In this document: one piece after another, positions 1 through 12,340 of the stretch
How the letters are laid out: every line of letters begins with the position of its first letter
Position numbering within the stretch: the stretch's first letter is position 1
Assembly: GCA_034096865.1 (NCBI GenBank)
Contig: JAWQFJ010001812.1
Location: forward strand, 296,501 to 360,500
Direction of reading: 5' to 3'
Length of the DNA: 64,000 nt
DNA from: Theodoxus fluviatilis
Taxonomy: Eukaryota > Mollusca > Gastropoda > Cycloneritida > Neritidae
The notes under the pieces: model-generated
What the model was told of the DNA's origin: nothing
Databases searched by the model: none
Seen by the model: the letters and a program-made list of their open reading frames with translations, nothing else
Position numbers and translations under genes: made by a program

Positions 1-711
1 GTCCCCTTTGCCCCCTCCCCATCCCCCTCCCCAACCCCTCTATTGTTGGTTTTTTGGTGGCCCTGTGTGTACTCGTATTTTGATTAGTGAATGAATTGTT
101 CATATGGAGTGAGTGTTGTGCTTCCTTCCTCCCTTCCCCGTTGTATTCATCCTGGTGTTGTTCGTGAAGCATTGTCTCCAGTGTGCCGTCGGCTGTTGTG
201 CAGTGTTGGTTGTCCCTTGGACTGTGGCCTTCATGACCATCTCTGGATTGATCCAAGTCGTCTGCCGTATGTCCTGGAATGCATGGTACTGGATGCCCAT
301 CCCGTCTTTGTGTTCAGTCATCGTCAGTAGCTTGCTGTTCTCATCCCATCAATCCTCATTTCTTTTCTCTTTCTTTTTTACTAATTGGTAAGTCATGTTA
401 GTTGACATTTCATGCCAGTTTTTGCGTTGTCATCTTAAATAGAGCATGGGTCGACGGATTCCATTCGTTTCTGCTCAGTAGCTCTGTAAGTCTCGAAATG
501 AAATCTTCCATCATTGTCTCTTCACTGTCAAGACCTGTAAGTGTAGCATTCAGGTAACGTCACTGTATATACGGGCTGTAGTTGTCCCAAGGTCTGATGG
601 CGTAGCAGTGTCATTGGTTTTGAGGACCCGGTTCCCGTTTCCTTTCTTTGGCATGCATATAGAGAACTCTCGTCCCACTCTTTACCATGTGTGACCTGTT
701 AGGCAGCGGCA

Positions 712-725
712 GTTGCCTGGGCAAC
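712..725 (+). promoter_or_regulatory. RFX-like X-box palindrome
   Basis: GTTGCCTGGGCAAC is a near-perfect inverted repeat that fits both half sites of the RFX X-box consensus (GTHNYY-AT-RRNAAC) and differs only in the central dinucleotide (TG for AT). It stands 38 bases upstream of the first CCAAT box. X-box plus CCAAT is a known promoter pairing (RFX with NF-Y). Function is inferred. Confidence 0.45.
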
Positions 726-763
726 CAGTGATAAGAGCTCCAGACACACTGAGGTCCGTGTGT

Positions 764-800
764 CCAATCAGAAAGCTTCTATGAAAAGAGCTTAGCCAAT
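764..800 (+). promoter_or_regulatory. Pair of CCAAT boxes
   Basis: Two forward CCAAT boxes occur at 764-768 (GTCCAATCAG) and 796-800 (TAGCCAATCAG), 32 bases apart. The second is an excellent NF-Y site. Same orientation and about three helical turns of spacing are typical of NF-Y-driven promoters. No TATA box is evident downstream, so a transcription start around 850-900 is only a guess. Confidence 0.45.
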
Positions 801-1888
801 CAGGTAACGGCATGGAAGGCGGCTCGGATCACATGGGCCGCGTGGCTGTGTAATCCTATCTGCGCTCTTCTACGCAGGCGTACCCTCCTCCACTCCCTGC
901 ATCCACACCAACTTCCACCCCTAACACCACTCCTCCAAGCACCCACCTCTCTCCCCCCTGCCCCCCTCACCTTCAACCCTCATGCCCCCTCAACCCCACC
1001 AGCCGCCTGCCTGCTGCTGCTGCAGAGCAGGCTGAGTTCCTCTAGAGCCGAGCTGCCTTCCTCCCCAGTCAGAGTTGCGGGGTGGAGTGGCGTACACGCA
1101 GACGGCCACGTTGAGAAGTGAGAGAGAGAGAGAGAGAGAGTGGTCGGCTCTGGATCACTGGTAGCCCGCCCGTCTCCCAGGCCTGTCTGCCGCCTTCCCT
1201 CCCTGCCCGCCTGCCAGCCTGTCTCCCCAGTCTATCGTGCAAACCTAGTTGGAACTGTGTCTCGGCAGCTCTGGGTTCTGTCAAAAGGAGGGCTTCGGGT
1301 GGCATCTGTGACGTTTTCCGTGTCGGTCTGGACGTTCGGGAGTAGGGATTTCCTTGTTGTTTTTACAAGTGCTGTTCAGTGCCTTGCGGCCACATTCGCT
1401 TGGAGGAGCCTCTCGGCGTCAGAGCCGATCTGCAGAGTTCCATGGACTACGGTGTAGCGATGTGTGGTGCCGACTTGACTTGGCTGTGTTATGGGTTGAA
1501 CCAGTTGCTGTGACGTCAAGGCATAGCCGTTATCGTTGTTTACCTACCTGGATGTACGTCGGATTTCTCTACACTAGGCTGTGAATGACTTCAAAGTGCC
1601 GCCAGGCTATTTACCTTCTATAAGAAAGACTGCTGTGGGTTCAGTGTGCCAGTGGTTGGCTAATGTTCTTCACACTTGTTGAGGCTGTTCTATCGTAGCT
1701 GCCGCTGGCCCGCTACTTTTGCCTCCTTGACCCTCCCACTCATCGTCAAGTATGCTGCTACTCTGATCAAGGAAGGCTTTTCTTTGGGATTTGATTGAGT
1801 CGCCTCTGCGGCTTTTTCAAGCTTCTTGTGTCATCTGCCCCCCTCGCACCAACACGCCCCACCAACCAAGCACTGTGAACTTGTGACA

Positions 1889-2210
1889 ATGGGTACCCAC
1901 ACCTTCAACAAGCACTTTGTTGACTCCTTGGGTGGTTTATCACCAACGGCGACACCCGTCACTGGCTCATCTCTGTCTCCTGGCCAGGGTCATGGTGGGT
2001 CGCCTGCGTCACAGACTTTGTCTTCCTCCTTGCACCTGGAGTCGCCCGCTGGGCTGTGCCCCGTGTCCTCTCTTGCCTCACAGTCCTCCTGCCCCCCCTC
2101 GTCCTCCTCGTACTGTCGGGCTGGCCACGGTCGGTCCTGGGCCAGGGCGCTGGTCTTGGTGATCGTGACGGCGCTGACCCTCCTCCTGCCATGTCCCTGC
2201 TCTGCTGCAG
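1889..2210 (+). other. Possible alternative first coding segment (leader) joined to FN3-1
   Basis: An ATG at 1889 in strong Kozak context (ACAATGG) opens a frame of about 107 codons that runs without a stop into the FN3-1 exon. Residues 1-76 are Ser/Pro/Gly-rich. Residues 77-86 are basic (RAGHGRSWAR), followed by a hydrophobic run ALVLVIVTALTLLL and then PCPCSAAA, which reads like a signal-peptide h- and c-region. The same bases contain a good polypyrimidine tract and the AG at 2209-2210, so the simpler reading is intron tail plus acceptor. If used as a start, the product would be a LAR receptor without Ig domains. Confidence 0.3.
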
Positions 2211-2501
2211 CGCTGCCCGGGCGTGCCAACGAGCCCGTGGCCTCCGAAGTGACTGCCGAGTCGGTTCGCCTGTCCTGGGACGCTTCGCAGGTGTCTGACC
2301 ATGTCCAGTCCTATGTGGTGCAGTACAAACGCCAGGATGCGGCCACCGATAGAGTTGAGGAGGTGGTCGATGTGCGGAATCCCGGTTACCGGGTCAGGGG
2401 TCTCCAAGCCCACACGTCCTACCTGTTCAGGGTAGTGGCCGTCAATAACATAGGGCGAGGCGCCTCCAGCGACTGGGTACCCGTCAGGACGGGCGAGTTA
2501 G
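2211..2501 (+). CDS. Lar: LAR exon: FN3 domain 1
   Basis: The exon begins after ...CTGCTGCAG in codon position 2 and encodes (A)LPGRANEPVASEV through VRTGEL. The Trp of LSWD, the Tyr of YVVQYK and the Leu/Tyr core of LQAHTSYLFRVVAVN are the FN3 hallmarks. NIGRGASSDWV matches the NSIGRGPPSEAV stretch of LAR FN3-1, and the leading ALP matches the Ig3/FN3-1 joint of vertebrate LARs. The donor is TTAG|GTCAGT at 2502. Entry and exit are both phase 1 (291 nt, 97 codons). The frame stays open upstream, see the leader entry. Confidence 0.92.
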
Positions 2502-3503
2502 GTCAGTAACAGCGACCTTCCATCATCTTGTTGTCTTTGTTTTTTATTTCTTTTTTTAATAATTATGTTTTATGAGTGTGTGTCGCTTCATCACCTCACC
2601 TCCCCGCTCGCTTCGTTTCTCGACGTATCCCGTTCACAATTCCTCTGTTCTCGTAGGCTTGGCATCATCTGTCGCCCCATATTTTGCTGTGCTCTTCCCC
2701 AACCCTCGTTTTTGCCCTACTCGTTATGTGCTGAGATGATATGAAAGACCTAGAAGCTGCTCGGTCGGTTTGTCATGACCATGATCTTGCTTTGGATGTT
2801 GTTGTTTGTGCCTGCAAAGTTGTTGCTAGGAGTTGGCATGGCTTTCTTTGGTCGTTTGCATGCCACGTTGGTTTTATCGTGTTGTTCCATCTTTCAACTC
2901 TTGTTGAGATTCTTGACCGTCATGCCTGAATGAGATGCCACAGTGTAGTATCTTGTCACCATTATTTGTTGTGATATATTATCGCGGGCAGTAATCACTG
3001 TCATTGTGATAGTTCATGGGAAAACTTGTGTCCAAGGCTTCCATCAACCAGAAATTCCCCAGCATCCAGGTAACCAGCAGCCATTGCATTGCTCTTGATA
3101 CAGCCTCTCTCTCCTGGCATCTCAGGATATGGTTTCAATCTTTCAGCCATTCGCTCCTTCCGTTCTGTTCTCCCCAGCACCCTGCTCAGTTCCCCACACC
3201 ACTCCTGTTGTTCACTCCATTGGTTGTAATGTAGAGGCCAGATCAGCCTTTGCAAATGTGTTGATGAGAACAACCCGTATTTGAGCCCTGTATAACCTCC
3301 AAGCCACTGTGACCTGGTGTCCCTACGGGCACGACCTGTCTGCCTCTTGACAAGTTGAGAGTGGTGTTGGGGGACATTTCCCTCATTCGATAAGAACACC
3401 CTCCCCCCTTCCGACTGCTTACGTTTATTATATTCCATACTGAGCCAAGATGTTGTATAAGTTAGTATCATAAGTTAGTATCAGATCTCCTCCATTCCAC
3501 CCC

Positions 3504-3768
<265 letters not shown>

Positions 3769-5394
3769 TAACGTTGTGACTACCTCCACCTCCAGGTACA
3801 AAACTACACGACTACGTGTCCTTTCCACTTATTTCCTCATGCCTGAGGCATTCATCCACCGCTTATAGGGGAGATCTGGCCGCGGGATATACACCTCCAG
3901 GGAAATAAGAATGGATGGCTCTTTTAAACTCTCCCTCTATGATTCGATTATCGAGCTCGGGACTTGTTTCCGCATCCACAGGCCGGGAGAAGCACTAGAC
4001 AGGCTCCCTCCCGTCAGTGCAGGCGTTGTTTGGGAGCACTCGGGTCCACTGTGGACTGGCAGGCCTTATTCATGGATCTTGCGTCCCCTGGGGACAGGAG
4101 GAGTCTAGAGCGAGGTCTCTGTTGGCACTCGCGGGTGGGTGTACTGTGGGTGTACGGTGGGTGTACTGGCGGGGTGGCCGGTGGTGAAGGATTGTTCATG
4201 GCAAGCACGTGCCGTCCACAGGGACGACTTAGGCCGTCGTGTGAGGTACTCAGGGCGCCGTTGCTGGTGTGGTGATAAAGGTCTGTTTGATGCGTTGGCC
4301 CGTCACCTGTTCGGCATCATCTACCTCCCTCCCTCCTCCCCTCCCATCTCATCCATTTTCCAATGCCGGCTGTGATCATTGCCGCGCAAAGCACTACCAG
4401 TTAGAGTGGAGCTGCGAGTATGCACGACGTTGTTTGGAGCAGTCAAGATCGTGTTGTGTTATTTGATAGATAGCCTTTTGATGTCGACCGCAAAGCTTGA
4501 TCACGACCACAATACGCCTTCCCGGTCTGCTATTTAGACAGGAGACATCGAACTGTAACACTCCGAGAAGTGAAAAGGTGCGCCCCAACACAAACGGGTG
4601 TTTACATTTCTGTGTTTCTGTAAAATATTGGGTCCGAAAACACAGATGTTTGTTTTAAACACGAAAGCTGCATTTTCCGTCCGCGTTGTTCAAAGGCGAG
4701 AGCTCCAGCGCAAGCAAAGCACACAAGAAATAAACTATAGACGGTCGACAGCGTCGAGTCCACTGGTTTTCGAGGCCAACAAGAACCAGACGTCAATGGA
4801 ATGGAAGGTTGAGAAATTGGAAGCAGGTTTATTTCTCGACAAAGAGCCCTTAATAGTCTACGAAGAGCCGGAAACCAAGCCTGAGTGCATGCGCGACAAG
4901 GTGAAACAAATTCCGTCCCAGTAATTGGCTCCACTGTGCCGGGGCGCGTTCTTTCTGTCTGGCTGTGCTGGCAGTCAGCTTGCGACGGCTGGATGGGCAT
5001 TCACGCCGTAGTCAGCATGGAGCAAATGCGATCTCCTCAATTTCTGTTTCCTTCCCCAAAACGCCCTCCGCATTGGCCGTTTCTCGACCCCCTTCCCCGT
5101 AGGAATATTCGTTTTCAGATGACTGAACACCGAGCCTCTAAACATTCCTCTAACAAAAATGTCTGAGTCATGCAGCCCAGTTGGACTTTGATCCTAATGC
5201 CGCTTGACAAGCTGGAAGCAGAGGGCTTTTTTTAATAACTTTTTTTTCCACGGCTCCGACATGGCCTTCCTCATGAAGGGAGTTGTTTATTTGAGTTTCC
5301 TTGCTGTCGTCTGTGTTATTGATGCCTTCAACTACTTGGCATTGAAAAATTACCCCCCTCCCGTCCCCCCCTCCCCCCGTCTCCGTCCCCCCGT

Positions 5395-5422
5395 CCCCCC
5401 CCCCCCCCCCCCCCCCCCCCCC
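5395..5422. repeat. C homopolymer (28 nt) after a C-rich lead-in
   Basis: A pure C run at 5395-5422, preceded from 5353 by C-rich sequence with short interruptions. The true length is uncertain because homopolymers are error-prone in sequencing. Confidence 0.9.
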
Positions 5423-5559
5423 GCCGAGCCAGTAGAATTAAAAGAAATATCCCGCTGACGGTGCTGTTCCTGCCTCATTTTCCCACTGCCGAGTAAGATA
5501 TATGTTTGGCTCCGCACCCTCACAGAAAGAAAACACTTTCCTTGCGAATGTTCATGTTC

Positions 5560-5925
5560 AGAAGCTGCGCGGTTTCCAGAGTTGCATCCTTGAGCAAGAT
5601 GCTTAACTCGCATTGTTTCTCCCCACCCAGGAGTAAAACCGGGTACCTGTGAGGGCAATATTGGCAAAAACGTTGTGCGATTAACCCTTGTATGCGGCCA
5701 AGCGCCAGCATCGGGTTGGAATACTCCCCAGGGAGCGGAGTTGGTGCTGGTACCTGACTGTGTGTGTCTTAAATGTCTGTCACTATGTTTGTTGTGAGGT
5801 ACCAGTGAGGATTGATGAAGATGCCCAGTGATCAGGGGGTAAAGTGTAAGCGGTTTGAGACCCTGACAAAGGGTGTAAGTCGCTATAAAAAACCACACAT
5901 TTACCTTTACCTGTTCAGATGAAGT
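5560..5925 (+). mobile_element. SINE-like dispersed repeat
   Basis: The stretch contains, in order, CCTTGAGCAAGATGCTTAAC (5588-5607), CCACCCAGGAGTAAAACCGG (5623-5642), GGTACCTGTGAGGGCA, TTGGAATACTCCCCAGGGAG (5716-5735), and a 3' part AAGCGGTTTGAGAC followed by GTCGCTATAAAAAACC. That series of blocks is characteristic of a SINE family I know from several invertebrate deuterostome and mollusc genomes. No clear tRNA-like head or target-site duplication was found, so the limits are approximate and the copy may be truncated. Confidence 0.55.
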
Positions 5926-6497
5926 GAAGTTTTTGTGAGCATTGTAACACAGCACAGTGACGACTGTGTTATACCATTGCTACTGTGGACGGTTGTGAAA
6001 ATTTTCAAGATAACCAAATTTTCTTTTGTTTATAATGTATTCTTCTTTTGTTACAATGTTAAATAATAGTGGGTGTCTTAGTTGACTGAGTGAGCCATCA
6101 CACTTACTTAGCCGACAACAAACAGACATTCAAGATTAAAAGTCTGATTCAACCAAAACACAAAAGCAAAAGGCTCCGGGCTTGAAAAGACTGCTTGGGA
6201 GGCTGGCTCGTCTCCTAGCTTCACACAACCTCGGGGTTTCAGTGGATGCGGTCTGCATCTCACCAGCAGCAGCCCACGCAGACAGGTCGACCGGATGGGC
6301 TTCACTGCTTACCTGCCCATACTAACATCTGAATCATTAATGACGGAGACTTATCGGCTGGGAGAGATAGCGCGCCCCGTGTTTCCCTAACACCACTTCC
6401 GTGGGCCGTGCAGCCCGATAGCAGAGCTTCAGTGCTTGTCCCTTCCTAGCAAGGCCAGTCTTGGACCCCAGCCAGCTGTGCTGCCTCCTCCTGCCCC

Positions 6498-6499
<2 letters not shown>

Positions 6500-6572
<73 letters not shown>
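6500..6572. repeat. (CT)n microsatellite
   Basis: A CT tract of about 73 bp with one TTT interruption, followed by C-rich sequence to about 6612. Confidence 0.95.
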
Positions 6573-7425
6573 CCTCCCTCTCCCTCCTCTCCCTACCCTC
6601 CCCCCTCCCGTCACGCCTACTCCCACCTCTGTAACACCCTTTTCTGGCCAGCTAATCTGACGGTTGGTGTCTCCTTCCTGCCTTTCCTGTCTTGTACTCC
6701 CCACACATCTGGCCACTGCAAGCCATCCTGGAAATGGCTGTTTGCTCATGCCCAGCCACGCCAACCTATCTTCCTCTTGTTATGACGACTGCCTGCTTAT
6801 CTTAGAATCTACCGCTGGCCCTCTGATGTAAATCACCTCCTCCACCCTCCACTCATCTCATTTCGCTCATCCAAGGCATCCGTCCAGCTTCCCTCCTCTG
6901 TCTCCCCCACTCCCTCTCGTTCACTCCCACGCCCGCTAATTATCGCTTTCTCATCCTCCATCCAGTCCCCTCCCTCCCCTCTCTGCGACAGGACATGTCT
7001 CTGCTATTATTTCTTACTGTACCTGACGGAAGTGTGCAGCGTATTGGAATGTAGATGTATGCACCATTCATGCTAGCAGTGCTTCTTTCTCGGCAGATTC
7101 CGGATTCTTTCGGCCGTTTTCACCAGTCGATTCTCATCAAAGCCACCCTTGCTTTAGTCATCAGTTCCACGGTTTGCTGTGGGGACGAAATTAATCAGTC
7201 CGAGTTTCTGGTTGGCCTGTTTTGATTCTTCCCTGTTTCCGTGTCGGTGCCCGTTGAAGTAAACAGCATCGATAACGGATTTCCCGATTCAGAATACGTT
7301 CCCATTGGTCGTCATCGACAGCTGTGTTCTGCTGTCTCGCTGTGGACATGTCATCGTACGCAGTTGATTATGTTCCTAGATGATTTTCATGCAAACGTAT
7401 CAAACACTGACACATCCACACATGC

Positions 7426-7472
7426 GCACGAGAGTACGCACACACACGCGCACGCACACACGCACTCACACT
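7426..7472. repeat. Imperfect (CA)n / CACG-rich tract
   Basis: Alternating purine-pyrimidine sequence of CA and CG steps around 7426-7472, short and imperfect. Confidence 0.7.
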
Positions 7473-9142
7473 CTCCTGTGTGTGTTAAATATGTCTTTCA
7501 ATCAAGCTTCATCGTATTGAGGCCATCTCTGCAGATAAAGATGCTGCTTTGATTATGAGAATTTAGAAAAATGTGTATACTGGACCTAAGTTTTGCTTCA
7601 TACCAAAATAGTATCCAATCGATAACTCATTTCTTAAAGTCAACATACCTGGCTAGTCAGCAGTTTACTTCGAAATATGTGGTTAATTGGTAGAAGTAGT
7701 CCTTTAAAAAACACACACACAACAAAAGCAGGCGTACTCTTCGACCGCAGCAAGAGTTTTTCACTGTGGGAAATGCCGATTGTCGGAAGACTGCCCGTCG
7801 GGTTGACATTCCGTGCATTCTACATGTTTCCTTTTCTTTCCTAATCATACGGGCCTCGCAAACGATACAGTTTCCTCCCTCTCGCCTGAAAAACAGACAG
7901 ACAGACAGACCTATTACCGGAATCACGTGCTCGTTCCTCTCCTAGTGAGACGACGTAACATCACTCGTGAAGGCGATGCTACTGGCGTGAGTCTAATGTA
8001 CATCGCGCCGTTGGTAATTTGGAGGGGAAGGGGGAGAAACGAGTATAGTGGAGTCACGGGTCTATCAGTTGGCTTAGTCAGAGGGTTGTGCGTACAACTG
8101 TGGGACACGCAGAGCGTTTCGCAAGACGTTTTGGCCGCCACCACAGAGGGTAGGCAAACGCATGGCTGCGCAGATGAGTGCTCAGTGAGGGGTGCAGGGT
8201 GGCTGCAGTCTGATGACTGTCAGGGGCTTCGCCTCGGCTCACCTTGCTTCTGAATCAGGGCGTGAGTGGCAGGTGCTTCTGCCGACGCCGCACGCGGTGT
8301 TAGAGTCATGTTTGCAAACACTTTTTCATCGTGGATAGAGAGTGTCATCGTGGTTGTGCCAGCAGGGCTTGGCTTAGTTGAATCATAGTCTGCCGAGCGA
8401 TCGTTTGTAGGTGTGAGTGGTGCACAAGCTGTCCCAACGGCTTCGGCCCTACCTGGATTTTTTACACGTGCTCGAGAAAGTCGTGCCTTAGAGTCCAATG
8501 CAGGGGTGGATAGTTAGCCTTTGGACGCTGCTTGTTTGCCGGTCTAAGCCAAACAGTCGTGTAGAGTTGCTCCATTAACCGACATTCTCTTCTAAAAGCT
8601 CCTGTCAATCGGCGGTGGGTCTTGCAGACACCTGGCGGAGGCATCTCTTTTTTTTAGCCCCGCCACGGACGTCAGTGCCGATACAGCACGGAGCACCCAG
8701 AGCTATCCATCTCTCCAGCCAGGTCGCCACCGTGTTTTGGAAGGGACCTCGCCTGGGCTTGTTGCAATAACACGGAGAAGCACAGGAAATAAACACGAAT
8801 ATTTACACGTCAAAACGGCGACTTTGAAGGATCCTTGTATTTTCAGCCCTGGTTGTATTGGCAGAGCCCCAAAATCCCGCGCTTTACCATTGACCTCCCC
8901 GTGGCTTCCTTGCGTTACAGAGAAAACACTCATTGTCTTCAAGGAGAGGCAGCCTCCCCGTCCGCCCCTCTGAAGTAGGTCGAGAGGAATATCTTTTTCC
9001 TTCGTTTATTTTTATGAAAAGCGCGCAGAGAGGTCTGGATGAAGAAATCACGAGGGTTGGTATTTCATTGTTCAGGTTAGCCGGGAGGCAATAGACCTCT
9101 GTAAGCGCGGCGATGGCTTCAGCGTGCGTGCCACGACCAATG

Positions 9143-9283
<141 letters not shown>

Positions 9284-9607
9284 TCGTGGTGTCTTTCAGT
9301 GCACTTTCCTGGTGCGATTCCTCAACTCCACTGCTTGACACTTGGATAGTCAGGACCGGGTTTCCGGTGGGCGATAGGCCTTCTGTTTTAAATAGACAGA
9401 TGGCCATTTATCGAAGCAAGGCCCTGCTAGTCCAGATAAGCTGGGATGACTGATCGCTTCCAGCGTGCTGATTGGGCAGGTGGCTGGCTCCCTGGCTGGA
9501 TCTATGGCTGTCCACCCTCTGACCCTTGCTAACTGGGACCAGGGTCAGTCAGGAAGACTCTCCTAGGGGCCCCCATCTGTGGTCTTCCGTTCCTACAAGT
9601 GTCCCGC

Positions 9608-9615
9608 TGACGTCA
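9608..9615. promoter_or_regulatory. CRE palindrome TGACGTCA in intron 1
   Basis: A full CRE/ATF octamer. Others are at 1511-1518, 26649-26656 and 45975-45982. Isolated octamers are expected by chance a few times in sequence of this length, so regulatory use is speculative. Confidence 0.25.
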
Positions 9616-11823
9616 GAGTGGGTTCCCTGGGTTTGGAAAAGCTATGCCCAGGAGGTCTTCTTGAAGGCTGAGAGGACGGGTCGTTTACTGGATGTGATGA
9701 TCTGCAGTGTGTTGCGGCTATTGTGTATCACCAGGTAGAGTGATTTCGCCACCCACAACCTGTAGCTCGCCTCCACCCTACATTTGTTTTACACATTGCT
9801 TTACACATTGCTTTACATGTCTGGATATGGCTGATTCGCCTCCAGTTTGTAGTGACTTTGCTTTCTTGCCTCACCTCCACCCCCCACCAACCCCAGACAG
9901 TGACTAGTTTCATCAGTTGCAGGTTAGATGTGCTGCCCCGCACATAAAAATGGGTGTTCAATACTAAACGAGATTTCCTGTAATAGCGAAGTTCACTCGT
10001 CATCAGGAGGTTTGGTGGTTAAGACCGTGGGTGGTCTAAGTAGTTTGCTGTTGCGAGGGAGAGCTGAAGGATGAGTGTGATAGGAGTGGCCAAGGATTGA
10101 TAGTTCCTCTCCACACTATCTCGGTTCTGATTAGCATTTCATCCTCGCCAGAACTGGCCAAGCAGTGCCTGATCGTGGATAGAGGATTTTTCTTTTTATT
10201 TTGTCAGAATGATGGCTGTGAAAGCTGCAGTCTCATTCTCAGTGAAAATATACTTGCTTGATTTACGAAAATCGCAGACAAAAGTTTTTGAACGTGCACT
10301 TTGCAGTGGCATTGTTTGTACCACCGTAGGCGACTTTGGAGGGGGTAGGGGTGGGGTGGGCGGAGGGGTTGTGAGTTTCGGCGTACCTGCGTTCAACGAT
10401 CTGGGATGTTTTTGTCAGGCTCCTTGTTCCGCCAAGTATTTCAGCACACAAGAGAGCCGTTTCTCGTGTGAATTTTTGAATTGAAACCAGCTCCGCGTCA
10501 GGTCTTTCCAAAAACATCGCATTGTTCTACCGGGCCGTATATATTTCTTTCCCCGTTCCTCGCTGTATTTATTTTTCAGAAACGACCCTAGGGAATTGTG
10601 AAAACCCACGAAGGAAATGGAGAAATTTGTTGCCCGTATCGAGTTTCTGTCGTCTGGAAAAGAGGTAGTTTGCAATGTAGGTCTGGGTGTGTCATTCTGA
10701 CATGCATATATACACTGGAGTTCCGAGCCGATCTGTCTAGACGCTTATCTTGGGGGCTGCGAAACCCTATAGCCGTCTTCTTTTTTCGGTAGATGGCCTA
10801 ATTGGCCCAATTGGCCCCTTCAACCCAGCAAGGCAGGGAGCTCAGCTGAGTTTCGCATTGTCGGAAGGAAGGTGTTGAATTCGCGGCATTAGGGGGCTGT
10901 TTGGCGAAACCGGTTGAGCGTAATTCCCGTGCTTGTTTAGCTGTTCAGCACTATGCCTCCGCGCCTCGCTGCGTTTGACATTCGTTGCACTGTTGTTTCC
11001 ATTTCGTGGGGTTGAACTTTCGACCCCAGTGAGTCTGCTTAGGTGAGCCTGCTTAGGTATCGGGCCGCCTTTTGGTTGACTCTGTGACATTCGCCCCGTT
11101 TTGCATTCAGCGCTACGCTACGAGTGTACTGCTGACCCGGGAGTTTTCTGGGTTCGCAGCTCGCTTAGAACTGTTTTGTTCTCACGGTAGAATTTCATTT
11201 CTAAGTCGTACTCCGGCATTTACGTTTTCGACAGTTTTTGAGGGTGTGAAATTTGCTTGCCTTGCATTTTGTTGCGTCGGTGGGAAGAATTTGGGAGTTT
11301 TTGCACGATTTTGTCAAAAAACCTGCAGCAAATGGACTCGGCCCATGGTGGAGGGCTTAGTCGTAAAGCCGCTCTCGTTTGTTTCTTGTTTTTGAAGTTC
11401 CCACTGACGGCGTGGAACTCGAGGAAAATTGGCTACTTCGCAGGCGTGGTCTGGGGCGACCTTTTCTAGCCTCTCGCTTCTTGAGAATGACGGATTAGAC
11501 TCACGTGTTGGCTCAGATGCTGGTAAAGTGGATCAAATTTTCCTCGGTGGGGGGAAAAGTAATTCCCTCTCTCCCTTCCCTGGCGGCTGTCTGGAGGTAG
11601 CGCAAGGCGCTGTGGTTTGTGGGTTGCTGTCTGATATACGGACACAAGACATCTCTGCTTCAAAGGGCGCGTGGGGTTTGAAGTGGCCCACGCTGACATT
11701 GCGATGGTATCGGGCGCCGTGCCCAAATGCAGCGAGGCTGTCACTGCAGGCGTGCTAGGAGAGGCAGCGCCGGCATGAGTGCCCAGAGATGGGCAGAGAT
11801 TGAGAGCTGTAGTAAACCTCTCT

Positions 11824-11826
<3 letters not shown>

Positions 11827-11857
<31 letters not shown>
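11827..11857. repeat. (GA)n microsatellite
   Basis: A pure GA tract of about 31 bp, followed by C/T-rich sequence extending to about 12340. Confidence 0.93.
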
Positions 11858-11860
<3 letters not shown>

Positions 11861-11879
11861 TCTCTCTCTATATATATCT

Positions 11880-12340
11880 ATCTTCTCCTCCCCCTTGCCG
11901 CCCTCACCCCCTCTTTTTCCCCCTTCCTTCCCTTTCCTATTTTCCCCTCTATCTCCCCTCCTTCTCCTCTTTCTTTTCCTCCCACCCTATATCACATTTC
12001 TTCCTCCCCTCCCTAGTCACTCCCGCTAATCTATGTCTCCTCTATGTGTTCCTCTCATACCCCTTCTCCCCCTCCCTGTGCTCCGACTCTTCTCACCTCG
12101 CCAGCTTGTCCTAGTCTATCACTATGTGCCCAACCTCGCCCCCCTCCCATCCCACCCCCCCCTCTCCTCTACCCCCCCCCCTCCCCCCCCCCCCCCCCCC
12201 CCCCCCCTATCCCTCCCCCGCTCGCCCCCTCTCCCTCCTCCTCTACCTTGATCTCCGCTCGATCACCATTGCTCTCACCCTCTCCACCATCCCCTCCCCC
12301 CCACGCCCCCTCGTGTATACACCTCTCGCGCTCTTATGTT
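11880..12340. repeat. Pyrimidine-rich low-complexity region with a C homopolymer
   Basis: About 460 bp of C/T-dominated sequence with a pure C run of 25 at 12183-12207. Several overlapping open frames here are Pro/Ser/Leu-rich artefacts. Confidence 0.85.

Larger units (their letters stand above)
1..2210 (+). other. Upstream intron or internal promoter / 5' region
   Basis: No conserved coding exon is seen. The first 650 bases are T-rich with no recognised features. From about 640 to 900 there is promoter-like sequence (X-box and two CCAAT boxes). Around 900-1010 it is C-rich, and at 1120-1140 there is a short (GA)n. A CRE-type palindrome TGACGTCA lies at 1511-1518. From 1826 to 2210 one frame is open and continues into the FN3-1 exon. 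The region is either the end of the intron that follows the Ig exons or the 5' part of a short transcript. Confidence 0.6.

Noticed and set aside
4598..4924. 108-codon open frame in intron 1
   Set aside because: Not repetitive, but no recognisable domain, no matching splice-site pair and no similarity I know; length is within chance for this composition.
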